A stretch of 64,000 nt of DNA from Euborellia annulipes (Eukaryota > Arthropoda > Insecta > Dermaptera > Anisolabididae): the NCBI GenBank assembly GCA_023213315.1, contig JAKCPI010002872.1, positions 62,001-126,000 of the forward strand, read 5' to 3'. Shown here one piece after another: positions 42,665-52,747 of the stretch. Both the position numbers and the translations under genes were made by a program. Under the pieces are notes generated by a model that did not search any database, was not told where the DNA came from, and was given only the letters and a program-made list of their open reading frames with translations. Within the stretch, counting starts at the first letter, position 1; every line of letters begins with the position of its first letter.

Positions 42665-43172
42665 GTGACCGTCCACATGAAAAGGTACCAATCTTCAACG
42701 GGGTCGAAATTGAGTTTTAAGATGGATTCACACCGGGACCTGACTTGACTTGAATTGAGTCCGGTGGCGATCCCAACCTATGTATTCAAATGGAGGTGCA
42801 CACACTGCTGCCGATAACTCCGTGAATCCACCTTTATGCTTTCTGTACAGAACACTTCTTGCTGAGCTAACCGGCATATTTAGAATTTCTTTATCATTTT
42901 TTGTTTGGAAGATATGAATTTTTAAAATTTTGGTTATGAAAAATCTAGTTTTGAGAAAAATGAGTTTAAAGAGTTGTTTTTTCAAATTTTGTATAAAATA
43001 CATCGATTCTGATGAATTGAATACGGTATTTCATCATATAAGATGAAGAACTGGAGAATCAGAATCAGTAATAAAAAAAAAAATCGATTTTTTTGAACTT
43101 TTTTTTAATCGGCTCTCCTGAAAATTTAGCCCAGTGAAGATTTCGTACTTTTTCATGTGGACGTCACATATA
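42665..43172 (+). mobile_element. MITE-H copy 2 with nested insertion
   Basis: TGTGACCGTCCACATGAAAA at the left and TTTTTCATGTGGACGTCACA at the right, with TA outside both ends, as expected for a Tc1/mariner-like TSD. Interior matches copy 1 (AAAATTTTGGTTATGAAAAA, CTAGTTTTGAGAAAAATGAG). An extra segment at ~42720-42835 is absent from copy 1. Confidence 0.85.
42720..42835. mobile_element. Small MITE nested in MITE-H
   Basis: Ends AGATGGATTCAC and GTGAATCCACCT, with TTA on each side, interrupting MITE-H between GAGTTT and TGCTTTCTG; copy 1 of MITE-H has the uninterrupted junction. TTA target duplication suggests a PIF/Harbinger-type MITE. Confidence 0.7.
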
Positions 43173-43226
43173 GTAAAAATCACATATACTAAAAAAAAAA
43201 ATAAAGTAGAAGCATAAAAGGGGAAC

Positions 43227-43512
43227 TCAACTGCGGGAACTGAGAAGATGCTTGTTGAGGTTAGACTTGAAAGTCCGAAGATTGTAGGTTTTGGGGAAGA
43301 TAGACGCAGGGAGCTTGTTCCAATTACGGGAGGTCATGGGGACAAAGGAAGATTGGAATTGGCTAGTTCAATTAGTCGTGAGTTGAACAGTATGGGATGC
43401 TGGGACGATGTCTCTCCCTTGTGTTCCGTGTATATGTTGCATTGGGTGGAATAATTGATTTTAATTCGGCAGAGTATTGACCATGGTAATACCTGGAGAA
43501 GAGGGAGTTCAG
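43227..43512 (-). pseudogene. LINE reverse-transcriptase C-terminal relic
   Basis: On the minus strand from 43512, a 46-codon frame reads YYHGQYSAELKSIIPP then TYTRNTRERHRPSIPY before a stop at 43372-43374. A +/-1 shift leads into a second frame ending at 43227 with RNWNKLPASIFPKTYNLRTF and KSNLNKHLL. The WN-LP...FK..L pattern preceded by YYxGxxSxEL..IIPP is the conserved tail of reverse-transcriptase ORFs in CR1/Jockey-like non-LTR retrotransposons. The rest of the RT is missing, so this is a 5'-truncated or eroded copy. The 68-codon plus-strand ORF at 43248-43454 is its shadow. Function in the intact family is target-primed reverse transcription; this copy is dead. Confidence 0.8.
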
Positions 43513-43599
43513 CTTAAGCTCAAAGCTCCATTTCGAGCAAGGTATCAGGCACTAGTGGCACCCACTTTTCATATCGGCAGTACCTACCTTTTTCGTCTA

Positions 43600-44580
43600 T
43601 TTGAATTATTATAGTTATAGTTGAGTCTTACCATCCTTATTAACGTTTTGGCCAGATTTTTCCTTAACAGCTTAAAGAGAATTGAGGGGAAATAGTTCCT
43701 TTTCGATGTCTTCCGGCCATCACAATTAATTTCTGCAGAGCATATAATAGTTTTATATTCGATAATCAAAAAATATAAAAAAAGAAATCTTAAAATTCAA
43801 TTTGAATTTTATCGCACTCTCTTTACAACTTCTTATTTTATTTTCCTCTTTTAATTATACCATCTTCATTATGATGATGATGATAATGATGATGGTAGTC
43901 ACTAACGCACAATTTGATTTACTGAATGAAATAAACAACAAAAGGACAATGAAATGCTGCCTGCGCCCCTGTTTTTAATGTCCATCAATAAAAAGACGTG
44001 TTTGAGAAATTACAGAGTTGGGAATTAAAATCCATTCTATTGACTATGACGTCACTTGTCAGATTGTAGTGATGGTTGGTGGTGTTTGTTGTTATTGTGG
44101 TTGAAGATTCTACAATTTAAAAGCTCATTAATATGAAAATCTCATTTCTGTGAGTATAAAGACGCTTTATTTGACATTCTTTATTAAAAAAAAAAAGAAA
44201 GTTTAATAATAATATTTAAAAATGTTCATTTAAGTCAAAAAGTAATTAAAAAATTATTATTATTAATATTTTTTAGAAAAATAAAATATAACGAGAGAGT
44301 CGTAAAAAAACTCACATAAAGAAAAATTTGACAAAAGAACTCGAAGAGAAATTAATGGTTTTTCTGGACACGGATATTTTCTTGAAAAAGTTTTAAAACA
44401 AAAAAAAAAGGGAATTAAAGACCTTTATTCTTATATAAAAGGTTGGGGGAGTGAGATATGAAAAGAGTCAATAAAAAGTGTAATGTAAAAAATATAGAGT
44501 TAATAAATAGGGGCCGAAGGCTTTTTGGAAATTTTTTTTTCACTCTAAATGATTGTGACTGGTGGTAAAGTTTAAAGACC
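43600..44580. other. AT-rich sequence, nothing recognised
   Basis: An imperfect (GAT)n run is at 43872-43898. No gene. Confidence 0.5.
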
Positions 44581-44586
44581 CGAGTA

Positions 44587-44822
44587 AAAATGATTAAAAA
44601 TGATTGAGTGATTCACACGCCCGCAGCTAGACTGCATAGTGAACCTTAGAGACACACAGGGATATATACACGCCCGCACCAGGGACACACATAGTAGATG
44701 GAAAGTGACCAGAAGAAAAATGTGTGATCCTGGTGCGGGCGTGTATATCCCTATATGTCTCTAAAGGTTCACTATGCAGAGTAGCAGCGGGCGTGTGGAT
44801 CTCTCGGTCATTTTTAACTTTG
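44587..44822. mobile_element. GC-rich foldback element
   Basis: Arms of ~100 bp: GATTCACACGCCCGCAGC, ACTGCATAGTGAACCTTAGA, GATATATACACGCCCGCACC on the left, mirrored on the right (GGTGCGGGCGTGTATATCCC, AGGTTCACTATGCAGAGT, GCGGGCGTGTGGATC). Spacer ~35 bp. The TAAAAATGA sequence outside continues the pairing. No GAAACGTC motif. Confidence 0.85.
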
Positions 44823-44879
44823 CCCATCAACCATAGGTTGGGCAGGTAATGTTAATGTAATCGTAAAAAAAATCGAAAT

Positions 44880-45110
44880 TTTTCTGAAGCTGCCAAAATG
44901 CGTTTTGAGGTCCCCTGAATCCATTTAAGTAGTTTTTGGAATGATGTCTGTGTATCTGTGTGTATTTCTGTGGTAATTTTTTCTTCAACGAAAACTTAAA
45001 AACTATTTGTTCACTTGTTTTGAAATTTTGCACCCATAAACTAGGGGTAGAGGCCAAGAACTGAAAAGCTTTTGGTACCATTAGGAGGGGCTCTAGGGGG
45101 GGACCAATAT
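44880..45110 (+). mobile_element. Distant RA relative
   Basis: CGTTTTGAGGTCCCCTGAATCC and TGTCTGTGTATCTGTGTG match RA, but the start, interior (GGGGTAGAGGCCAAGAACTG) and end differ. A subfamily or older copy. Confidence 0.65.
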
Positions 45111-45745
45111 TTTGTTCTTACATTACTTTTTTTTTATATATTCAGAAACTAGACTTTCTCCCAAGTAAAATGATACATAAACATACCTATACCTAATGTA
45201 TTTCTTATTAAGTCGTTTTTATACCCTGGTTCGAGACGGTTGTTCGCTGCAGGGGCAATTTTTGCACCTAAGGACTTTTGCCCCGCTAGAGCGGACTTTT
45301 ACCCCGCTCGATGGGGCAAAAGTCCGCAAATGAAAATTTTTGTTTAAATACCTCTCCTACTCTTATGCTACCGAATTGGAAACCAAAAAAATTATGTAAG
45401 ATAGCCAATTAACTAGGCTTTCAGGGGATGTTCCTATTTTTATTGTATCTTTCATAGGAAGGTCAAAAAAAAAATTCCCAAAGAAAAACTGCGGACTTTT
45501 GCCCCACCTTACTCGATATAATATGTAATACATTGGACCATTAGGGAGGGCTCTAGGAGGGGACCAATATTTTTTTTCTTACATAACCTATAATTTGTTT
45601 TTGTTTTTTTTTATATATTCAGAAACTAGACTTTCTCCCGAGTAAAATTATATATAATATGTAAAACATCGGATCATTAGAGCGAGGCTCTAGGTGGGAG
45701 GGAGGGGGGCAATATTTTTTTTTTCCTGAATGGTGGGTGGGCAAA
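45085..45745. repeat. Direct duplication around a GGACTTTTGCCCC insert
   Basis: The block GGGGCTCTAGG..GGGGACCAATATTTT ... TATATATTCAGAAACTAGAC, TTTCTCCC occurs at 45083-45160 and 45545-45645, and its start again at 45671. Between them (45225-45505) is a segment with CGGACTTTT(G/A)CCCC in both orientations at 45271, 45294, 45315 and 45490. Confidence 0.75.
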
Positions 45746-46850
45746 ATTGTGCGCTCGGCTTGATCCGATCCTTTATTAATCATTTTTACTCCGGTAAGAA
45801 GATCGTTTAAAACTAAACTTGGATTGAATTAGTGTAAAAATATTTTTATTAAACAATGGTCTGATTTTCATTATTTTAATTCACTCGGTACAGTATGCAG
45901 AAATGTGCCTTACTAAGTTTTTGCAGAGATTTTTATTTTATAATTCAGTGTTATTATTCGAAAGGTCAAACAAATTTAATTGATTAAAAAGAAAATAATT
46001 TGATTAACTTTCCCATTTTGAAATTTTAATAATACATGTATTTAACGCAAACAGTAACGTAACAAAGCTTTGCAATTCTTCCTTTGAATAATGTTTAAGA
46101 ATTTTCGGGGAATAACTAAACATTTTCAGGTTAGCCTAATTAAATTTTTTGGCAAGTATAATCCCAACAAAAAATTATTTTGACAGAGAATCTTTGTCCA
46201 ATATTATTCCCATTTGTTTTAATAAACATTAGAAGGGCTCTTCAGGACTAATCAATTAAAATATTCCAAAATGCAATAATATTTCAATATGTTGAATAAT
46301 AATGATTTAGAATATTAAAAAAATTAATTTTAACAAAAAATTTAATATTCAATTATTAATTAAACAAATATCATACCATGCATATATTTTTTTATCAATA
46401 TTTTACCCACGTTATTGGAATTTTTTATTATATTAATATAAAAAAAAATATTTAATTGAAATTTTTGTTTTATCTAAATATTATCTGATTGAAAGTTTGT
46501 TTGCTAATTACTGGTTGAAAATGAATTGGATGATATTCATAGAGATATATCTATAGTGGGTGGGTGTTGGTTTAAAGAAAATATTTTTTAAGCAATATTT
46601 ATAAATTATAATAGCTTCATGAAAAACTGCAATTTTAAACAAAGCATTTGCCAATAATATAAATTAAAATTATTTTTAAAAGACAAAAATTCTTTGTCAT
46701 TTATTCAGTTTAGGAAAAATTTAATAAAATTTTGAAAAATAACCATAGTTTATTTCAAGCCATCAATATGTAATGTACTCTCCCTATAACTAGGAAACCC
46801 TGTTGGGAGTTTGAGAAGTAAATAAATAAATAAATAAATAAATATTTATT
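45746..46850. other. AT-rich sequence with (TAAA)n
   Basis: A (TAAA)n run is at 46819-46845. Otherwise nothing recognised. Confidence 0.55.
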
Positions 46851-46959
46851 TAGTTTGAAACTAGGTGCTTTGGGAAACTTAATTCATCACTTCTTTTTTC
46901 GAAAAGAGGTATGGTGGGCATTAACACTCGATGAATTGGCACACACTATTCATAAAAGT

Positions 46960-47155
46960 CAAATATTTCGGCAAATGTTAGGCCATATAAGGACTTTGAC
47001 GATAACCGTTGTAGAGAATATATCTATTGTGGGGTCAGGCTAATTTTATTTAAGCCATCTGGTATCCAAATGGCTTAAATACAAATCAATCGGACTGCCT
47101 GGGTCTCGAACTCGCGATGTTTTGCGGTATAGGAGGTAGGCGTGCAACATAAATC
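46960..47155 (-). mobile_element. SINE-B, tail-truncated
   Basis: TTAGGCCATATAAGGACTTT, GATAACCGTTG, TTTAAGCCATCTGGTATCCA, then the tRNA head with box B GAGTTCGAGACCC (minus). Left part fades into sequence with GGCACACACTATTC. Confidence 0.8.
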
Positions 47156-47159
47156 ATTT

Positions 47160-47206
47160 GAAAATGCAAGTTTGAAACTAAGGTGCTATGGGATAACTTA
47201 ATATAT
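47160..47206 (+). mobile_element. RA 3'-region scrap
   Basis: AAGGTGCTATGGGATAACTTA and ATATATCTCGACAAAAAA match the sequence just before RA hairpins (compare 49075-49125, inverted). Confidence 0.55.
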
Positions 47207-48000
47207 CTCGACAAAAAAATCATTGTGTGGTTTTATGAAACCACGATGCAAGTGAAACTTTTTTCGGATCGTAAGCGTTTAACTGAAAATTTTCAGAAAA
47301 TTATTCAATTAAGGGTATTAAAATCGCGTTTTTAATCTTAACTTAAAAATTGGAAAATGATGAATGAAAATGCGAAATCAATAGAGGCATATTAAAAACT
47401 GTGAACAATATTTATTTTAGTAAATAGCCGACCCGCCGACAGACAGACGGATACACCGCTATTATATATATAGATTGAAGATTTGATTTTTTTTTTTTTT
47501 TTTTAAACGTTCACACTTTTTTCTCATTCACACTCACACACACATTCACACAGTCTTTTCGGCAACTCTGGCCATTTAAGACTTGAGACGATAACCGTTG
47601 TAATTAATATATTATATTGTGGGTTGAGGCATTTCTATTTAAGCCATCTGGTATCCAAATGGCTTAAATAAAATCATCGGACTGCCTGGGTCCGAACCCG
47701 CGACGTTTTGTATAGGAGGTAGGCACGCTACCTACTACGCCACACCCGGGGGCCAAGATTTGAATAATTTAAAATTATTTTAAAAATTATTTTTTATCAA
47801 TTTAAAAATTGTATTATTAAATCTCAATTATTTTTTTATAATTCGTTATATATATTAAATTTCAACTTTCTTATTTTTGTCGTCATGGATTGTGACGTCA
47901 TGACTTGTAGCGTCACGGGTCTTGACGTCACGGCTTGTAACACGACATGCTTTTTTCTCAGAATTTTAAATCCAAATCGTTCATATTTGAAGAAAAGAAG
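47207..48000 (+). repeat. RG repeat, copy 1, containing a SINE-B
   Basis: Starts with hairpin ATTGTGTGGTTTTATGAAACCACGAT, then GCAAGTGAAACTTTTTTCGG and TTAAGGGTATTAAAATCGCG. Matches 53327-53715 apart from a ~50-bp insert at 47424-47473 (GACAGACAGACGGATACACC) and the SINE-B at 47487. The right part holds three GACGTCA/CGTCACG-type motifs (47880-47945). Confidence 0.85.
47487..47754 (-). mobile_element. SINE-B, full-length, with TSD
   Basis: 268-bp copy with A-rich tail, GTGTGAATGTGTGTGTGAGT repeats, body and tRNA head (box B GGTTCGGACCC, box A GTAGTAGGTAGCGTGCC). Target duplication AAGATTTGA at 47478-47486 and 47755-47763. The RG copy 2 (53538-53546) shows the empty site. Confidence 0.93.
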
Positions 48001-48749
48001 ATTTAAATTCGGGGAGGGGGGGGGCAAAAAAATTTAAACCTGAAAGATATTTCAAAATTTTAAATCAAAAACGGGTGGGGGCCCCTCTTCCCTTCGGTAG
48101 AAGCGTCCCCTTTTGTGTCGGTTTTGTTTCCTGCCTGTTTCAACTGTTAAAGTTGCTCAATAACGTTTTTTAAAATTTTACCATTTGGACATTTATACAC
48201 AAAAGAATCGAAATAAATACAAAATTTCAAGAATGGAAAAAAAAATTTAAGCAAAAGTCAAAGGGGCCCTTTGAATCGAAATTAACATACAAACCCATAG
48301 GAAATTAACATAGGCATGCGAAGGGGAAAGGGAATTAAAGAGGAGAGGAAGTTGCAAGGAGAGAGAGACAATATGTTTTCTTTGAAACAAAAAGACACAA
48401 ATAAATTTAAAAAAAGGGAATTTAAATAATAATGATTTTTAATCAATAAAAAGAAAAAGATTTACGTCCTGATTTCATCTTCTATGAAGAACAAGAGAAA
48501 GGGCTCAGAAGATTTCAACGCAAAATGAGAAATACTTTAAAGAGCCAAAAAATTGTTCTTTATGAATTAAAAAAATTTGGAGGGAATTTTGAGAAAATCG
48601 AAAAAAACGAAAAAGACATCAGAAAGACTAGTATTTTTGGATTTTGTTCAAAAGTATTTTGAGGTGTGGGAGGTAGTTAAATAAAATCATGGTCAATTCC
48701 TTCATGTAAAAATTGGGGGTGGGGATAATGTGAGTGTTTCTGAAAAATT
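48001..48749 (-). mobile_element. Insert between 18-bp direct repeats, with RA relic
   Basis: ATATTTGAAGAAAAGAAG flanks both sides (47983-48000 and 48750-48767). Inside are a G9 run, GGGTGGGGGCCCCTCTTCCC, and a strongly deleted minus-oriented RA interior (48480-48715: AAAATGAGAAATACTTTAAA, ATTTTGAGAAAATCGAAAAA). Confidence 0.6.
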
Positions 48750-48828
48750 ATATTTGAAGAAAAGAAGAATTGAGATAGATGAGCCAAAAAATTTGAGAGG
48801 ATAAAATAAAAGTTTCACTTTAAAAATT

Positions 48829-48916
48829 CTGGTGTGTCGAGCATGATACACAACTTTCTCTTACCTAAGGGTAATATATAAGTTGTGTGCTGTGCGCCAG
48901 TCACAACAGATTTTTT
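48829..48916 (+). mobile_element. Solo RA hairpin
   Basis: ATTCTGGTGTGTCGAGCATG ... ACAACTTTCTCTTACC ... AAGTTGTGTGCTGTGCGCCA, GTCACAACAGATTTTTT without RA body on the left. Confidence 0.75.
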
Positions 48917-48984
48917 AAATTCCTTCATCATCTGCATCTAACATCAAATTCAGTTCTTTGACTATTATATATTTTTCCTCACAA

Positions 48985-49130
48985 AAAATCTGGTGTGACT
49001 GGCGCACAGCACACAACCTTCTCTTACCCTTCGGTTAGTTATGCATGGTACTTCTCATACCAGATTTTTTGTGTCAAGATATATTTAGTTTCCCATAGCA
49101 CCTTAATTCCAAACTTGCATTTTAAATGTT
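48985..49130 (-). mobile_element. RA hairpin, inverted to the previous one
   Basis: AAAAAATCTGGTGTGACTGG, CGCACAGCACACAACCTTC, then CATACCAGATTTTTTGTGTC and TTTAGTTTCCCATAGCACC. One arm has lost its middle. Confidence 0.75.
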
Positions 49131-49324
49131 GACTGCTTGAAGTAAACTATGATTCTAAGAAAGGGGTTTAGAAGCCCTCGTCTGCCATGATAAATTGGAT
49201 ATTTTTTTAATTAAATAAAAAATAAAAATTATTTAGCTCTGTTTTTAAATAAATAATTAGTTTAAATATTTTTTAAGTATAATACTTGATAAGTGGAATA
49301 TCATATGTTTTCATAAGTACAATT

Positions 49325-49492
49325 CAAGTTCCCAAATGGCTTAAATAAGAATGCCTGGACCCCAAATAAATATATATTATAGAAATACGGTTATCGTTTA
49401 AAGTCTTAATTGGCCTAAGTTTCCGAAAAGACTGTAGGGATGGGAGTGAGTGCGAATGAGAAAAAAGTGTGAGTGTTTTTTAATTGTCCTTT
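49325..49492 (+). mobile_element. SINE-B, head-truncated, plus orientation
   Basis: CAAATGGCTTAAATAAGAAT, GCCTGGACCCCAAATA, CGGTTATCGTTTAAAGTCTT, GAAAAGACTGTAGG, then GTGAGTGCGAATGAG and AAAAAAGTGTGAGTG. Confidence 0.85.
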
Positions 49493-51070
49493 ATGCAAAC
49501 GACAGTAATTTTACTGTTCATGAAACACAATTCAAAACTACTTTGCCTTCTAATATCTTCAGATTCAGAGTGAGGTTTTTGACATTTTTTTATTTTAATT
49601 TTACCCTCTTTGTATTCTATATGGAATCAATGCCCTCATTTTTTTTTACATTTGGATTAGAGACTTTATATCTGACTTTTGTATTTAGTATCTTTACTTT
49701 TTTTTGCCTTTTATTTGTGTTAAATATGTTTTATCGTCGATTATTTATAATCTCATTTCACATCAAAAACATTTCAAAAACACATTTTCCCCCTTAAAGT
49801 TTTCTTCATTAATTTATATATATGACTATGTATTTTTTTTTTTTTTTTTTAATTTTGAGGCAAATTATTTCTGCATATTTTATGTATATATATAGATATA
49901 AAAAGTTTTCGCTCCTGCTGCTGAGGGTGTTCTTTTAGCCATTTTCATAACATGAAAGAGAGTAAGAGAGAGAAAGTGAGAGAGAGAGAGAGAGAGAGAG
50001 AGGGAAAGAGAAGGGTGTAAATGCCGTTATATGCTTATATAATATTTTAATTAAATTTTACACTTGAAGATTTTCCTCCTTCCCTTGCAAATGGTTTTTA
50101 CATTAGAATGATATATGGTGATAATGGATTTTAAATTTATATTCTATCACTCCCTGCTGGTATAACAGAAAAAAAATTGGAAGGAAAAGAAAATAAGAAT
50201 TTGATATAATTAAATACGACCATAGGGTGTTTTTTAAATTGGTGACTGGTTATCTCTCAGGAATTCTAAGGTTTATTTAAACTCACATTTCTTTTATTTT
50301 CGTTAAAGAACAGGTCGTGCGACGGGATGGCCCTATATTTCCCCATTCAATTTCAAGCCGAAAAACCTTAACTTAAGCAGATTTTGAGGATCTTTTGTTA
50401 TATAGAATTCAAAATGTTCTTAACTTGATAATGAAAAGATCTTTTTGATGTCTTAATTAAACAGAAAAAATGTTAATCTTAAATATTGTTTATAAAAAGC
50501 ATAATAAAATTCTTAAGTTAAGCATAAGCATGTTATTTGAATATGAAGATCTCAAAATAAATTTTATTTTTTAATTTTTTTTATCCCCTACGTTAGTTAT
50601 TGACACCATTTACTTAGAGACAATCTTTCAATGTTTAAAAAGATAATCATAAAAAAAAACATTAAAGAGATGCTATCACATCAATTTTTTAAAAAATAGT
50701 AAATAGGCCGACTGTAGTATATTCGTACCCAAGAACCAATTTTTTAATTTGTTCTCTATTAAACATTCGTCAGCTTTGTTTTTCTGTTGAATCTTTTTGA
50801 ATAAAACATGTAAAAACTTGGGGGCAAGGTGTCAGTGAGACTTTAAAAAATTCTATATATGAAATTAAATAAGTTACTGTATTAAAATAATTTTACAATT
50901 AGTCAAAGAAAATAATATTTTTAATGAGTCTCATGTTATTTATTTATTAATCAAATATATTGAATAATTTCATTAATTTATATTCCTTTTTGTAATGAAT
51001 TTATAGGCTATTTATGTATGTATGTGTTAAGTTGAGAATTTTTACTTTTTTCTAATTCACTTTTTCCTTT
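49493..51070. other. AT-rich sequence with (GA)n
   Basis: A (GA)n run at 49972-50002. The 115-codon ORF at 49450-49797 starts in the SINE-B tail and is F-rich noise. A 20-codon frame at 50322-50381 (GMALYFPIQFQAEKP) is too short to call. Confidence 0.5.
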
Positions 51071-51078
51071 CTTTCTAG

Positions 51079-51208
51079 TTAAGCAACCTGAAACTTAATC
51101 GCACTTGTCCATTCTTTGCCTGCTTGACTCATGCCTCACTTTAGTCTGGCAGCTCAGTGACAGCAGCGCCTCAGCCTGGGACGAAATTTCTACAATTTAT
51201 ACATTTTG
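51079..51208 (+). other. Exon-like island with splice sites
   Basis: 130 bp of balanced composition between TTTTTCCTTTCTTTCTAG and ACATTTTG|GTAAATA. CTGGCAGCTCAGTGACAGCA, GCGCCTCAGCCTGGGACG in the middle. All frames contain stops (the longest from the start reads LSNLKLNRTCPFFACLTHAS), so it would be a UTR or non-coding exon. Confidence 0.35.
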
Positions 51209-51335
51209 GTAAATATAATAGATTTATAATTTATGTTTACAGACATAAGGCCCTAATTAAGAGTTAAAATATAGAATAGTATAAAAATATTTAGTATATT
51301 TCCATAATATTGTTAAATGCCTAGTCTTGAGAGTG
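51209..51335. other. AT-rich sequence, nothing recognised
   Basis: No supported feature. Confidence 0.4.
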
Positions 51336-51424
51336 AACTTAAAAGAAAGCAAAACGATCTTGGTTTCTTGCATTTTTACAATTGTAATTTAAAAAATGTC
51401 AAAGAAACGAGAATTTCATCTTTC

Positions 51425-51466
51425 TTTTTGTCGACGTTTCGGTAATTAACCATCATCCTTTTTCCT
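51425..51466 (-). ncRNA. Decayed hammerhead-like arm
   Basis: Minus strand: AGGATGA in place of CTGATGA, stem II GGT-TAATT-ACC, GAAA, CGTC, GAC. Two core changes make activity unlikely. No inverted partner found. Confidence 0.5.
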
Positions 51467-51654
51467 AATTATTTTTTCTAAATAATATTGAAACTTTTTT
51501 TTTTGTTAAAATTTTTACCATTGAGTGGGAACTGTACGAATGAGTAATGAGAAGTTTCCTCCTCGATTAGATTCCAGAGATATAAGTTATTAAAAAAAAT
51601 TCAACTCCTTTAGCCAAGCTGTTCACTAAAAAGAATAAATTTTATCTATTACAT

Positions 51655-52087
51655 GAAGGAATTGAGCTTGGAAGTTGAAATTTTATATTTAAGTTAGGCA
51701 CCCCCTGAGGGGTAAAAATAAACTTTTAAACAAAATCGGCCAAAGATAACTTTACTAGTACTTTACTGATGTACATTTTTAGTTTTTTCGATTTTCTCAA
51801 AAATTTTTCCAACGATTTTGATTAAATTTTGATATTTTCGATTGAAAGATTAGGATCACCAAGGATTCTCAAATTTAATTTTGATTCAAATTCATAAATC
51901 AATTATTTTTTAGATGCTTTTTAAAATGTATATTCTCATTTTGCTCTTGAAATCTTGTAAAGCACACTTTATTCTCGTACTTCATAGGAAAGATAGGAGA
52001 ACTGGTATGACAAGCACAGAACACAACTTTCTAATACCGAAGGTAAGAGTAAATTGTGTGCTGTGCGACCAGTCACACCAGATTTTT
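51655..52087 (+). mobile_element. RA element, 5'-truncated
   Basis: Begins within RA at GAATTGAGCTTGGAAGTTGA, carries ACTAGTACTTTACTGATG, a partial internal duplication of the ATTTTGATT region near 51840-51890, then the hairpin at 51990-52086. Confidence 0.88.
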
Positions 52088-52525
52088 ATTTCAAAATAAT
52101 GATAAAACTCGTCAGTCAAAACAGAAAAATATCTTTGAGAAGAAATTATTTTTTGACGATAAAGTGAGACTGGCGATCTGATCGAGTATAGACAGCACCA
52201 TTTAAATTTCATTAAAACATAATTTTTGTGACTGATACTAATTGAAACTGACGTAACGGAGACCTGACGTGTCTGATGTATATGAATCGACGACCTTTAT
52301 AGGGGACATTTTCTCTAATCCATCTAACCTAATAAAAAAATATCTAACTATAATTATTCATTATAACTAGCAATTTATATTATATCGATACGATTATGAT
52401 TAATTAACTAAGCAATGACAGGTAGGGTGTTAATAGGTTTTACTAAATTCTGACATAAACTATCATTTAATTTTCGGGTCGGTATGATAAATAGAAGCGC
52501 GAGGGTAATAATAATAATAAAAAAA
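52088..52525. other. AT-rich sequence, nothing recognised
   Basis: No supported feature. Confidence 0.45.
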
Positions 52526-52529
52526 AATC

Positions 52530-52700
52530 ATGTCGAGTAGATCAATAGCACAAAGAGAGAGCTTTAAATTTCGCCTGATCAAGTATTCCAATCTTGTGTC
52601 AGCAGAGATGGATGGACAGGATGGTAAAAATCCCTCGCCATTTCTCATTCCGGGATCTCTCTGTTACTTGTCGCGAATTATCCCCACCAGCAAGCAATAA
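52530..52700 (+). CDS. Hypothetical 56-aa ORF
   Basis: ATG at 52530 to TAA at 52700. It reads MSSRSIAQRESFKFRLIKYS, then NLVSAEMDGQDGKNPSPFLI, ending LSRIIPTSKQ. The composition is balanced, codon use is mixed, and the island is less AT-rich than its flanks, so it stands out from the noise ORFs. A donor-like GGATG|GTAAAA at 52618-52625 would end a shorter exon after MDGQD. The ATG is preceded by an (ATA)n/A-rich stretch. No family recognised. The overlapping minus- and plus-strand ORFs here are shadows. Confidence 0.28.
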   Translation: MSSRSIAQRESFKFRLIKYSNLVSAEMDGQDGKNPSPFLIPGSLCYLSRIIPTSKQ

Positions 52701-52747
52701 GCTTTTATTTCAGTCATCCATTTATACTAGTATATTTATTAACCTTG

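Noticed and set aside
43248..43454. 68-codon plus-strand ORF
   Set aside because: It is the antisense shadow of the LINE reverse-transcriptase relic on the minus strand.
49450..49797. 115-codon ORF
   Set aside because: Starts in a SINE-B tail and is dominated by F, L and I from AT-rich DNA; no domain pattern.
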